Of a stretch of 64,000 nt of DNA, positions 1 to 10,374 are shown piece after piece. Every line of letters starts with the position of its first letter. Position 1 is the stretch's first letter. The DNA comes from Opisthocomus hoazin (lineage: Eukaryota; Chordata; Aves; Opisthocomiformes; Opisthocomidae), in the NCBI RefSeq assembly GCF_030867145.1, contig NC_134428.1, forward strand, positions 620,001-684,000, written 5' to 3'. The notes under the pieces were generated by a model, which had not been told where the DNA came from, did not search any database, and worked only from the letters and a program-made list of their open reading frames with translations. Made by a program: the position numbers and the translations under genes.

Positions 1-88
1 ACATCTGGAGTATATTAGGATGGTCAGATGCAGTTAGTGTCATCTGTCCCATTACAGATCGTATCTGTGACTTAAATTGCTGAAAAAC

Positions 89-502
89 TGTTTCGGTTTC
101 GGCTGCCACCGGCAACAAAAGCGCCACGCATTCGCCCCTCCCCCCGCCGGCGTGCGGAGGAGAATGAAAAGAGGTAGAAACAGGTGGGTCGGGATAAGGG
201 CAGTTTAACAGAACAGCAAAAAGAGGGAAAACAGGAACAACAACGATACAAATAAGGAGAAAACACAACAACGAACCGTATAACCCAGACAGCCGCTCTC
301 CCGAAACAGGACCGGCGCTGCGTCCCCCCAAGCCTCGAGTGCCTTCCCGCCGCCCCGCCCTCCCCACCGGAACCCAGCGTGACGTCACAGGGTATGGAAC
401 ACCGGGCTCTGTTCGGCCAGGTGGGGTCAGCCCCCACCCCCCGGCTGTGCCCCTTCCTGGAGTCCGGTGAAAATTAACCCTGTCCTGGCCAAACCCAGGA
501 CA
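89..502 (-). mobile_element. Solo LTR, older relative of the ERVL-like provirus LTR at 23.3 kb
   Basis: Read on the minus strand this 414-bp block matches the LTRs at 23293 and 29510 over its whole length, from the TGTCCTGGGTTTGG start to the GAAACC.AAACA end, with scattered substitutions. No primer-binding site or internal sequence follows it, so it is a solo LTR. The flanking 5-mers (aaaac and ccggg) do not match, so no target duplication survives. It lies directly against the 3' end of the CR1 at 503 and has replaced that CR1's last bases. The TGACGTCA cyclic-AMP response element is kept at 380-387. Confidence 0.88.
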
Positions 503-1568
503 CCGGGAAACCTAGAGCAGGCTGCACAGGACCTTGTCCAGGTGGGTCTTGAACATCTCCAGAGAAGAAGACTCCACAACCTCCCTGGGCAGCCTGTTCC
601 AGGGTTCCGTCACCCTCAGAGGGACGAACTTCTTCCTCATGTTCAGGTGGAACTTCCTGTGCCTCAGTTTGTGCCCATTGCCCCTTGTCCTGTCACTGGG
701 CACCACTGAAAAGAGCTTGCCCCCATCCTCCTGACACCCACCCTTCAGATATTTATCAGCATTTATTAGGTCCCCTCCCAGCCTTCTCTTCTTCAGGCTG
801 AACAAGCCCAGCTCCCTCAGCCTCTCCTCGTAAGGAACATGTTCCAGTCCCCTCACCATCCTCGTAGCCCTCCGCTGGACTCTTTCCAGTAGCTTCTCAT
901 CTTTCTTGAACTGGGGAGCCCAGAACTGGACAGCGTACTCCAGATGAGACCTCACCAGGGCAGTGTGAAGGGGAAGCAGAACCTCCCTCGTCCTGCTGCC
1001 CACACTCTTCTTGATGCACCCTAGGATCCCATTGGCTTTCTTGGCAGCCAGGGCACACTGCTGCCTCATGGTTAACCTGTCGTCCACCAGGACACCCAGG
1101 TCCCTCTCTGCAGAGCTACTCTCCAGCAGGTGCACCCCAAGCTTGTACTGATGTTCCTCCCCAGGTGCAGGACCCTGCATTTGCCTTTGTTAAACCTCAT
1201 CAGGTTCCTCTCTGCCCAAATTTCCAGCCTATCCAGGTCACGCTGAATGGCAGCACAGCCTTCCGCTGTGTCCACCACACCTCCCAGTTTGGTGTCATCA
1301 GCAAACTTGCTGAGGGTACATTCTAACTCTTCATCCAGGTTGTGGATGAAGAAGCTAAACAAGACTGGGCCCAGCACTGACCCCTGAGGGACACCACTAG
1401 TTACCAGTCTCCAACTAGACTCAGCACCACTGATGACAACCCTCTGAGTTCTGCCATTCAGTCAGTTCTCAATCCACTTCACCGACCACTCATCCAGCCC
1501 ACACTTCCTGAGCATCCCTAGGAGGATATTATGGGAGACAGCGTCGAAAGCCTTGCTGAAGTCAAGTC
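503..1568 (-). mobile_element. CR1 LINE, 5'-truncated, 3' end cut by an LTR
   Basis: The minus strand encodes the C-terminal part of the CR1 ORF2 reverse transcriptase in two overlapping frames (1377-1072 and 1180-512). Recognisable motifs are [26 protein letters not shown] and [10 protein letters not shown] frameshift near 1170 separates the frames, so the copy is dead. The terminal 3' segment with the octamer repeats is missing because the LTR at 89-502 begins there. The 5' end lies directly against the AC-rich minisatellite. Confidence 0.93.
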
Positions 1569-2530
1569 AACACAACAGAACACAACACGTGAGAACACAT
1601 CAGAACACAATAGAACACAACAAAAAACAACACATGAGAAAATATCAGAACACGTCACAACAGAACAGAACACAACAGAACACAGCAGAATACTACACAT
1701 GAGAACACATCAGAACACAACAGAACACAAAAGACCACAACAGAACACAAAAATACACAACAGAACAGAACACTACACATGAGAACACAACAGAACACAA
1801 CCGAACACAACAGAACACCACAGAACAGTAAAGATGAGAACACATCACAACAGAACACAAAAGATCACTACACATCAGAACACAACAGAACACAGCAGAA
1901 CACTACACATGAGAACACAATAGAACACAACAGAACACAACAGAACACAAAAGAACACTACACATGAGAACACATCTGAACAAAACAGAACACAACACAA
2001 CACTACACATGAAGACACAACAGAACACAAAAGAACACAATAGAACACAACACAATACTACACATGAGAACACATCAGAACACAACAGAACACACAAGAA
2101 CACAACAGAACATGAGAACACTACACATGTGAACAGAATTGAACACAATAGAACACAACAGAACAAAACAGAAGAGAACAGAACAGAACACTACACATGA
2201 GAACACAACAGAACACAACAGAACACAAAAGAACACAACAGAACAGTACACATGAGAATACATCAGAACATCAGAGAACACAACAGAACACAACATAACA
2301 CAGCAGAACACATCAGAACACAGCAGAATACTATAAATGAGAACACAAGAAAACATATCAGAACACAATAGAACACTACACATCAGAACACAATAGAACA
2401 CATCAGAACAAAACAGAAAAAAACAGAACACAGAACAAAAAAGAACACAATACATCAGAACACAAAAGAACACATCAGAACACAGCAGAACACAACAGAA
2501 CACAACAAAAAACAACAGAACACGAAAAAT
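1569..2530. repeat. AC-rich minisatellite based on AGAACACAAC units
   Basis: About 960 bases of imperfect 10-11 bp units (agaacacaac and variants) are interrupted at irregular intervals of roughly 35-100 bp by a second motif, ctacacatgaga. The plus strand is almost free of long T runs, so strand asymmetry is strong. Open frames on both strands encode only repeated Thr/Asn/Glu or Cys/Val/Phe strings and are not genes. The array begins where the CR1 ends. Confidence 0.95.
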
Positions 2531-2639
2531 GAGTATGTTCAAACAAATAATTAATTCAAATAGTGTTACATGTCATTAAAGAAACTGTATATCTGATGTT
2601 TCCTTCTTCAGTAGTTATCTCTAAACAAACTGTATTCTG

Positions 2640-5600
2640 TGCTAACCACATATGCTTCTAGTATTAGAGCATGTAGCTCGCAGCCAGAAGAGGCTAGCCT
2701 GGAAAGCTGTTGCTCAGCCTCATCTGGCTATGGCACTGCTCACATAGGAGCACAGAGACTGGGGCAGCTTGCCTGTCTTGCCACCTCAAACTTCAAACAT
2801 ACATTACGGGGTCTCTGCCAGGAGCATTTCGCAGACCTGCTCCAAAAATGCAAACATCTTCATGTAGATCACAGCCACAAGACGCGAGCTCGGAAAGCTG
2901 TTGCTCAGCCTCATCTGCCCATGGCACTGCTCGCACAGAGGCACAGAGACTGGGGCTGCTTGCTTGTCTTGCCACCTCAAAATTCAAAGGTATGTTAGGG
3001 GGTCTCTGCTGGGCACTTCCAGCAGACCTGCTACAAAAATACGAACATCTTCATGTAGATCACAGCCAGAAGAGGCTAGCGTGGAAAGCTGTTGATCAGC
3101 CTCGTCTGCCTATGGCACTGCTCGCACAGAGGCACAGAGACTGGGACTGCTTGCTTGTCTTGCCCCCTGAAACTTCACACGTTGCCTAGGTGGTCCATGC
3201 AGGGGGCCTCCGGAAGCGCTACTCTGAAAATGCAAACGTCTGCAGATAGCTCGCAGGCAGAAAGAGCTAGCCTGGAACGCTGTTGCTCAGCCTCATCTGC
3301 CCATGGCACTGCTCGCACAGAGGCACAGACACTGGGGCTGCTTGCTTGTCTTGCCCCCTCAAACTTCAAACATATCTTAGGTGGTCCTTGCCCATTGCAT
3401 CCGGCAACCCTTCTTTCAAGATGCGAACGTCTGCAGATAGCTTGCAGCCAGAAAGAGCTAGCCTGGAAAGCTGTTGCTCAGCCTCATCTGCCCAAGGCAC
3501 TGCTCGCACAGAGGCACAGAGACTGGGGCTGCTTGCTTTTTTTGATACCTCAAAGTTCAAACGTATCTTAGGTGGTCCTTGCCGATCGCCTCCGGCAGAC
3601 CTGCTCTGAAAGTGCGAACGTCTGCAGATAGCTCGCAGGCAGAAATAGCTAGCCTGGAAAGCTGTTGCTCAGACTCATCTGCCCATGGCACTGATCGCAC
3701 AGAGGCACAGAGACTGGGGCTGCTTGCTTGTCTTCCCCCCTCAAACTTCAAATGTAAATTAGGTGGTCCGTGCCGGGGGCTTAGGGCAGTGCTGTTTCGA
3801 AAATACGAACGTCTGCAGATAGCTCACAGGCAGAAATAGCTGGCCTGCAAAGATGTTGCTCAGCCTCATCTGCCCATGGCACTGCTCGCACAGAGGCACA
3901 GAGACTGGGGCTGCTTGCTTGTCTTGCCATCTCAAACTTCAAAAGTAAATTCTGGTGTCCGTGCCTTGGGCCTCCGGCAGCCCTGTTCAGAAAATGCGAA
4001 CGTCTGCAGATAGCTCGCAGGCAGAAAGCGTTAGCCTGGAAAGCTGTTGCTCAGCCTCATCTGCCCATGGCACTGCTCGCACAGAGGCACAGAGACTGGG
4101 GCTGCTTGCTTGTCTTGCCCCCTCAAACTTCAAACGTATCTTTGGGGTTACAAGCACGGTGCCTTCGGCAGCCTTGCTCTAAAAATGCGAACGTCTGCAG
4201 ATAGCTTGCAGCCAGAAAGAGCTAGCCTGGAACGCTGTTGCTCAGCCTCATCTGCCCATGGCACTGCTCGGACAGAAGCACAGAGACTGGGGCTGCTTGC
4301 TTGTCTTGCCCCCTCAAACTTCAAACATATCTTAGGTGGTCCTTGCCCATTGCATCCGGCAACCCTTCTTTCAAGATGCGAACGTCTGCAGATAGCTTGC
4401 AGCCAGAAAGAGCTAGCCTGGAAAGCTGTTGCTCAGCCTCATCTGCCCATGGCACTGCTCGCACAGAGGCACAGAGACTGGGGCTGCTTGCTTGTCTTGC
4501 AACCTCAAACTTCAAACGTGTATTAGGTGTTCCGTGCAGGGGGCCTCCGGCAGGCCTGCTCTGAATATGCGAACGTCTGCAGATAGCTCGCAGCCGGAAA
4601 GATCTAGCCTGGAAAGCTGTTGCTCAGCCTCATCTGCCCATGGCACTGCTTGCACAGAGGCACAGAGACTGGGGCTGCTTGCTTGTCTTGCCATCTCAAA
4701 CTTGAAAAGTAAATTCTGGTGTCCGTGCCTTGGGCCTCCGGCAGCCCTGTTCAGAAAATGTGAACGTCTGCAGATAGCTCGCAGGCAGAAAGCGTTAGCC
4801 TGGAAAGCTGTTGCTCAGCCTCATCTGCCCATGGCACTGCTCGCACAGAGGCACAGAGACTGGGGCTGCTTGCTTGTCTTGCCCCCTCAAACTTCAAAAG
4901 TAGCTTTGGGGTTCCAAGCACGGTGCCTCCGGCAGCCTTGCTCTAAAAAAGTGAACGTCTGCAGATAGCTTGCAGCCAGAAAGAGCTAGCCTGGAAAGCT
5001 GTTGTTCAGCCTCATCTGCCCATGGCACTGCTCGCACAGAGGCACAGAGACTGGGGCTGCTTGCTTGTCTTGCAACCTCAAACTTCAAACGTGTATTAGG
5101 TGTTCCGTGCAGGAGGCCTCCGGCAGGCCTGCTCTGAATATGCGAACGTCTGCAGATAGCTCGCAGCCGGAAAGAGCTAGCCTGGAAAGCTGTTGCTCAG
5201 CCTCATCTGCCCATGGCACTGCTCGCACAGAGGCACAGAGACTTTGGCTGCTTGCTTGTCTTGCCCCCTCAGACTTCAAAGGTATCTTTGTGGTCCATGC
5301 CGGGTTCCTCTGGCAGCCCTGTTCAGAAAATGCGGACGTCTGCAGATAGCTTGCATCCAGAAAGAGCTTGCCTGTAAAGCTGTTGCTCAGCCTCATCTGC
5401 CCATGGCTCTGCTCGCACAGAGGCACAGAGACTGGGGCTGCTTGCTTGTCTTGCCACCGCAAACCTCAAACGTGTCTTTGGGGATCACTTGCAGGTTCAT
5501 TTCACAGTCTTGCTCCAGAAATGCGAACATCTTCCTGTAGCTTGCACCCAGAAGGTGCTAGGCTGGAAAGCTGTTGCTCAGCCTCATCTGCCCATGGCAC

Positions 5601-5822
5601 TGATCGCACAGAGGCACGGAGACTGGTACTGCTTGCTTGTGTTGCCACCTCAAACCTCAAACGCTGCTTAGGAGGTGCTTGCTCTGCGCCTCCATCAGCC
5701 CTGCTCCGAAAATTCGAACGGCTGCAGATAGCTCGCAGCCAGAAGGGGCTAACCTGTAAATCTGTTGCTCAGCCTCATCTGCTCATTTCACTGCTCGCAC
5801 AGAGGCACAGAGACTGGGTCTG
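2640..5822. repeat. Satellite array, 191-bp monomer, about 17 copies
   Basis: A core containing ctgttgctcagcctcatctg recurs near 2704, 2895, 3086, 3277 and onward, exactly 191 bp apart, to the last partial copy near 5760. Each monomer has a conserved part of about 130 bp (through ggggctgcttgcttgtcttg) and a variable part of about 50 bp before gcgaacgtctgcagatagct. Because 191 is not a multiple of three, the frame changes each unit and gives a ladder of spurious 64-159 residue ORFs on both strands. The last copy is cut by the LTR that starts at 5823. I do not recognise the family. Confidence 0.95.
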
Positions 5823-6440
5823 TGTGGAGTCCTGGCTGGAAGAGAGGGAACATAGTTTGGTGTGTTGAGCAACCCAGGTTCCGATCCGGAAGTGAGCCTT
5901 GGGAGCGGCTGACACGGAACCCTGCTGGGAAGGCAGAGCGACAAGCTCAGGACTCTGGAGCAGGGGAAACGTCACCATTTCCTGCCACACTCTCACTTCC
6001 TTCCTGCCACGTTGTTGTTTCCTGCCACAGTACTGTTTTCACTTCGAGATGCAGCTCTGCACCAATCACAACGAGTTGCAGTAATTTTGCCTATATATGT
6101 GTTGGGGGTTTAACCATTCAGATGCTGTAATTGTTTTGCTATATAAACCTTGTTTTGCTGACTAATAAAGGGTGAACGATCATACTCATATTGGGGTCAC
6201 ATCGTTGCAACGTATCCGTAACCCACGCCAAAATTTGATAGCAGAGGATGGACGGTTTCTCTGCATGAGTCCCTCAGTCTACGGTGAGCAGCTAGAGAGG
6301 AGGAGTAGCGGAGACTCAGTCCAAGCGAAAGGCATTGAGCATCGCCCTGCACTGCCTCGCAGAGACGTTGGGAGGAGTGTTGGGACTGTGGCAGGTGATG
6401 GAGGGTCACATGAAGTTTGCAGAATGACTTAAGAGAGGAG
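5823..6440 (+). mobile_element. 5' LTR plus start of leader of a truncated class II ERV
   Basis: The LTR runs from TGTGGAGTCCTGG to about 6234. It has a TATA box (ctatataaac near 6140) and an AATAAA signal at 6164-6169. It is followed by a presumed primer-binding site (agcagaggatgg) and about 190 bp of leader that resembles the leader after the LTR at 30936. It belongs to the same LTR subtype as the one at 37683. No gag or pol follows, so only the 5' edge of the element is present. It breaks into the 191-bp satellite. Confidence 0.85.
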
Positions 6441-6452
6441 ATTTGTTTTCAG

Positions 6453-6666
6453 TTTCCCGTCAAGAGAACCGCCAGACTTTCTCAGCACCCTGAAGGCCAC
6501 GCCAGACATGAAGCCTGAAGGAGAATCTGAAAGCCAAGACTCACCCTTTTCCTTATCCCCCTCTCAACCTTCTGAGATTGGGTACTTAAATGTTGCTTCA
6601 ACTGGAGACACCACAGCCTCCCAGCTGCAGGAGGAGAGGCAGAGTGTCAGCTCTGAGAACTTCTAA
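6453..6666 (+). CDS. Candidate terminal coding exon, protein not recognised
   Basis: A good splice acceptor (ttgttttcag, ending at 6452) precedes an open frame that runs to a TAA at 6664-6666, about 70 codons. The encoded tail is Ser/Glu/Gln-rich and includes PSQPSEIGYLNV and ends in VSSENF. It looks like the disordered C-terminus of a cellular protein rather than retroviral sequence, but no partner exon was found in the window. It could belong to a gene extending upstream of the window, be an orphan from rearrangement, or be chance. No codon conservation can be assessed here. Confidence 0.3.
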
Positions 6667-7025
6667 ACCGGGAGAAATGTTTGTAAAATATTAGCTGGAC
6701 TGCAAGGTTTTGGGTTCCTGTTGCCATGGGTTGAGAAGGACTGCAGGGGAAGAATTGCCAAATGGACTGACCTGGTGATTTCTGTGATATATTTCACCTA
6801 AATTATTCAACAGTTTTTTTTCAACTTACCCAACGGCAAGTGTGTGTGTGTATGTGTGTGTGATCCCAGAGCCACGTGGAGGCTGGAATTTGTAGACAAA
6901 CTCAGTCAAATGGAAGAGGGGTGGGGTGAAGCATATCTTCCCCGGAACCCTAATTACTTGTCCAGTCAACAAATGCAAGCTTCGTAAAGCAGCAGAAAGC
7001 TTAGTAAAGCAACAAGCTGCCAAAA
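6667..7025. other. No gene seen; short TG microsatellite
   Basis: This stretch could be the 3' UTR of the candidate exon before it. It contains a (TG)n run at about 6839-6862 and nothing else recognisable. Confidence 0.5.
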
Positions 7026-7281
7026 GTTGAAAAAGGCCAAGTGCAAGGTGTGGGTGCAATCACACGCATAAATCCAGGCTGGGCATGAAGGGGTGGAGAG
7101 CAGCCCTGCCGAGAAGGACTTGGGGGTGCTGGGGGATGAAAAGCTGGACACGAGCCGGTGATGTGCGCTCGCAGCCCAGAAGGCAACCGCATCCCGGGCT
7201 GCATCCCCAGCAGCGTGGGCAGCAGGGCAAGGGAGGTGACTGTGCCCCTCTGCCCCGCTCTGGTGAGACCCCCGGGGAGTC
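7026..7281 (+). mobile_element. CR1 fragment, internal part of ORF2
   Basis: The stretch from ggccaagtgcaaggt through gagcagccctgccgagaaggac to ctctggtgagacccc corresponds to the CR1 reverse-transcriptase segment seen as [10 protein letters not shown] ... [12 protein letters not shown] in the better copies. Frameshifts and a deletion near 7045 show it is old. No 3' terminus is present. Confidence 0.8.
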
Positions 7282-7750
7282 CTGCGTCCAGGGACGCACC
7301 GAGCCCAGGGACGCCCCAAAAGGCACACTGATTGCCCTGGGGCGTAGTGAAAGGCACACCAGGGAAGATGGGGTGCAGCAGAAAGCACACTGCGGGGCCT
7401 GCAGAGGCACCCAAAGGCACGCCAAGGAGCTGGGGGAGCCGAAAATGCACTCCGAGGGGCCTTGGGGTGCTCAGAACGGCATCGTTTGGGGTGCTCGGCT
7501 GGGGGAATGGCACACCCGTTGCCCAAGAGAGCACTGCAATTCACACAACAGGGGCCTGGGGCACCCTGAAAGGCAGAGCCACGGCCTGAGGCAGCATCCA
7601 AAGCCAGAGAGGCACGTGCAGGGGAAGCCCAGAGGGCTGAACGAGGGTCTCGGAGCACCCCAAACGGCACGCTGAGGGGGACCGGGCAGACCAGCAAGCA
7701 AAAGTGAGGCACAGGGGCATCCCACAGTGGACAGCGGGGGCTTGGGGTGC
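7282..7750. repeat. GC-rich degenerate repeat, interrupted by the ERVK
   Basis: Short motifs such as ggggtgc and aaaggcac recur irregularly every 20-45 bp without a clean period. The same texture continues at 12558-12790 on the far side of the provirus, as expected if the provirus inserted into it. Open frames here on both strands are compositional and are not treated as genes. Confidence 0.55.
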
Positions 7751-8107
7751 TGTCGGGGCGAAGTTCTACCCCGAGGGTTGCTGTCCTGGAGAGACGGCGG
7801 AAGAATGCAGCCAACTCAATGTGAGTGATAAGCAAGCTTCGTTTATTACAGTTTGGTTACACAATTTATAGAGTGGTTAATTAGCTACTATATATTGCAA
7901 AGTTAGAGCTCATTATTGGCTAGCCAGCTAAATGTCAACTCCGCCCATACTTCTTCATTCTTCTCCAGCTGCATCCTGTTTTTCACATTCTTGCTAACTG
8001 CAGAGTTGATTTGTTAAATTCCTTGTTCTGTCAAGGACACCGTGTGCTAAGCTTAAAATGGATTTTCTACAACAAGCAATTCGGTCGAGCCTTGCCATCC
8101 CCCCACA
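7751..8107 (-). repeat. ERVK 3' LTR
   Basis: TG...CA bounded when read on the minus strand. A TATA-like ctctataaatt lies about 15 bases before an AATAAA (plus-strand tttatt near 7851), which places the U3/R boundary. A polypurine tract of 19 purines (8108-8126) lies immediately upstream in the element's own direction. Confidence 0.95.
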
Positions 8108-9522
8108 CTTCCCCCTTTTTCTTTTTAAATTGCGATAGGGCTCCTAATAGATGAGAATTTGTTAAAAATACACAAAGGTCAATAGGGAGGTCGGGGTCAC
8201 GACGGTGAACGAAACGTGAGGCAATCTGGTCAGCAATTTGAGAGAGGATACGCTGCTGTTCCGACGTAAGTTGCACCGGTGTGGTTGGGTCTGTCCCACG
8301 TAGTAACGGTCGAAGGCTGTCCAGCTGTGCGTTGGATATTCCGACGACAGGACGGATCCATTGGATGTCTCGCATCAGCCTTTGGGCGTCATACAGTGTC
8401 TTGATTGACGTGTTGAGTTGCAGTTTTTGTGGGTGGATCTGAGAGTCAGAAATCTTCCAGCCTAGATATAGCCATGGCGCTTTCGTTTGATTTTTTTCCG
8501 CGGCTATTACTAAACCATTCTCTCTCAGCTTTGTATGTAATATCCGAACTTGTTCTGGACTGAACTCCGATTCTTGCGCAAGTAGGATGTCATCCATATA
8601 ATGGTAAACTAACGTGTGTGGCCATAATTTCCTTAAGGGTTGTAGTGCATTGTCCACATACAACTGGCACAGCGTGGGACTATTTTTCATTCCTTGTGGT
8701 AATACTGTCCATTCAAAACGCTGTGCTGGCGCCTCTTTGTTAACAGAGGGCAAAGTAAACGCGAAGCGTTGCATATCTTGCTCGTGTAATGCAATAGTAA
8801 AAAAGCAATCTTTTAAGTCTACTATCAACAGTCTCCAATGTTCTGGTAACATAGCAGGGTTAAGAGAAGGCTGCGAGGGGACCTTATAAATGCCTACAAA
8901 TATCTGAAGGGTGGGTGTCAGGAGGATGGGGCCAAGCTCTTTTCAGTGGTGCCCAGTGACAGGACAAGGGGCAATGGGCACAAACTGAGGCACAGGAAGT
9001 TCCGTCTGAACATGAGGAGGAACTTCTTCCCTCTGAGGGTGACGGAGCACTGGAACAGGCTGCCCAGGGAGGTTGTGGAGTCTCCTTCTCTGGAGATATT
9101 CAAGACCCGCCTGGACAAGGTCCTGTGCAGCCTGCTGTAGGTGACCCTGCTTCGGCGGGGGGGTTGGACTAGATGACCCACAGAGGTCCCTTCCAACCCC
9201 TACTATTCTGTGATTCTGTGATTCTGTGATTCTGTGTTAGGTAGTCCTGGCTGTAGTGCCCCCATTGCTTGCATTTGAGTGTTAACTGCCCTTAAGTCAT
9301 GTACTAGCCTAAATTTCCCAGATTTTTTCTTAATTACAAAAATTGGAGTATTCCAAGGGCTTGTAGATAAGCGCAGGTGTTTCTGGTCTAATTGTTCTTG
9401 CACTATTTGATGTGCGGCGGCAAGGCTCTCCTGCTTTAACGGCCACTGCTCGACCCACACGGGTTTGTCCGTTATCCACCGCAATGGGATCGGGAAAGCC
9501 CAGGTTGCAGTGACCGTTACTG
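8067..9522 (-). pseudogene. pol: ERVK pol, split by CR1 and truncated after reverse transcriptase
   Basis: The N-terminal part (about 9522-9237) carries the [10 protein letters not shown] and [27 protein letters not shown] segments of the reverse-transcriptase fingers. The palm, with YMDD at 8589-8600, and the thumb follow at 8862-8108. Between them sits a foreign CR1 (8863-9236) that breaks the frame. The second part stays open to the polypurine tract and on into the LTR, ending at 8067. No RNase H or integrase motifs remain, so everything from the connection domain through env has been lost in a deletion ending at the polypurine tract. The product cannot be a functional polymerase. Confidence 0.92.
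8863..9236 (+). mobile_element. CR1 insertion inside the ERVK pol
   Basis: A 374-bp 5'-truncated CR1 in the opposite orientation to the provirus. It encodes the extreme C-terminus of ORF2 ([14 protein letters not shown] ... [16 protein letters not shown]) and ends in four ATTCTGTG octamers. The flanks share tta (8860-8862 and 9237-9239), a minimal target duplication. It must be younger than the provirus, whose LTRs are nearly identical, so CR1 has been active recently in this lineage. Confidence 0.93.
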
Positions 9523-10374
9523 AAAAACCTTTTCGGTGGTTAGCACCACCCCCAATTGGTCGAGAATGTCCCTTCCAATCAAACCATTAACTCCAGTCGG
9601 GAGAGGCATAATAGTGATTGGCACCGTCGCATGCCTGTTATCTATCGTTACCATGATACGGTCCACGCTCCGCTGTACCGGAGTATATCCTCCTACTCCT
9701 TCCACTCCTCGCTCCATTGGTCGGGTAGGCCACGTTCTAGGCCAGACCTTTTCGTCTACGATGGTTAAGTCGGCACCTGTGTCTAGCAACAGCGAGAGCT
9801 GAATCTGTTGGCCCCGGGCTTCTAGAGAAACCATCGTGGTCGGTCGGCGATTCATAGACATGGTCAAGAATACTCCTGCTCCCGTTGAGCCAAATCCTCG
9901 GTCCTCTCGGGGCCCGGTGATTTTCGGGGGAATACCAGCGGTCGGGTGCGGTAACGGTATCAATTGAGCAATTCTACTGCCTGTTGGAATGTGTATTGGC
10001 GGAAATGATGTCTGGACAATAATGCTAATAGTCCCGGTAAAATCGGCATCAATGAGTCGTGGAATGACCGTCAAGCCTTTTAAGCTTGTCGATGAACGGC
10101 CGATTATTAATGCTCCACATGCTTGCTTATTGATGATCAGTGGTCCTTTCACATTGCTTGGTACTCTCTGGGGTTTCTGATCCAATAGGGTGACAGTTAT
10201 TGCCGTTGCCACATCCATCCCGAGGCTGCCGGCTGTTGCTGGTTGTAACTTGTCGCTGATGTCGTGGTGGGCGTTGGTAAGCTGGGAGCTTCTTGTTGCA
10301 CTGCTGGAGCTGCTACTTGTGTCGGGGCGCGGCGACTCGACGAGCTCATCCGACCGTTTCCCGACTTGAGGCAT
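9517..10374 (-). CDS. pro: ERVK dUTPase-protease (pro), open
   Basis: An open frame of 285 codons overlaps the gag end and is probably expressed by frameshift rather than from its own ATG. The first half is a dUTPase-like domain: SLGMDVAT, the [10 protein letters not shown] motif and the IDADFTGTI motif are in the expected order. The second half is an aspartic protease with the catalytic [11 protein letters not shown] and the flap-to-end motif [13 protein letters not shown] dUTPase fused ahead of protease is typical of betaretroviruses and of ERVK elements. No interruption is visible. It ends in TAA at 9517-9519, preceded by a second slippery heptamer. Confidence 0.92.
   Translation of the reverse strand: MPQVGKRSDELVESPRPDTSSSSSSATRSSQLTNAHHDISDKLQPATAGSLGMDVATAITVTLLDQKPQRVPSNVKGPLIINKQACGALIIGRSSTSLKGLTVIPRLIDADFTGTISIIVQTSFPPIHIPTGSRIAQLIPLPHPTAGIPPKITGPREDRGFGSTGAGVFLTMSMNRRPTTMVSLEARGQQIQLSLLLDTGADLTIVDEKVWPRTWPTRPMERGVEGVGGYTPVQRSVDRIMVTIDNRHATVPITIMPLPTGVNGLIGRDILDQLGVVLTTEKVFQ
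9523..9529 (-). promoter_or_regulatory. pro-pol -1 ribosomal frameshift heptamer
   Basis: The minus strand reads G GTT TTT in the pro zero frame, one codon before the pro stop. It has the GGN-TTT-N form known from betaretroviral pro-pol junctions. The -1 frame is open from here into the conserved start of reverse transcriptase. Confidence 0.75.

Noticed and set aside
1531..2542. Thr/Asn-rich and Cys/Val/Phe-rich ORFs in the minisatellite
   Set aside because: Pure translation of a 10-11 bp repeat, with no codon bias or domain.
2640..5822. CRISPR array
   Set aside because: The repeats are contiguous 191-bp monomers without unique spacers, and the genome is vertebrate.
2639..5868. Ladder of 64-179 residue ORFs on both strands across the satellite
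   Set aside because: They recur every 191 bp with shifting frames and arise only from the repeat sequence.
6966..7835. 289-codon minus-strand ORF running into the ERVK LTR
   Set aside because: Crosses from LTR through degenerate GC-rich repeat into a CR1 fragment, so it is not a gene.
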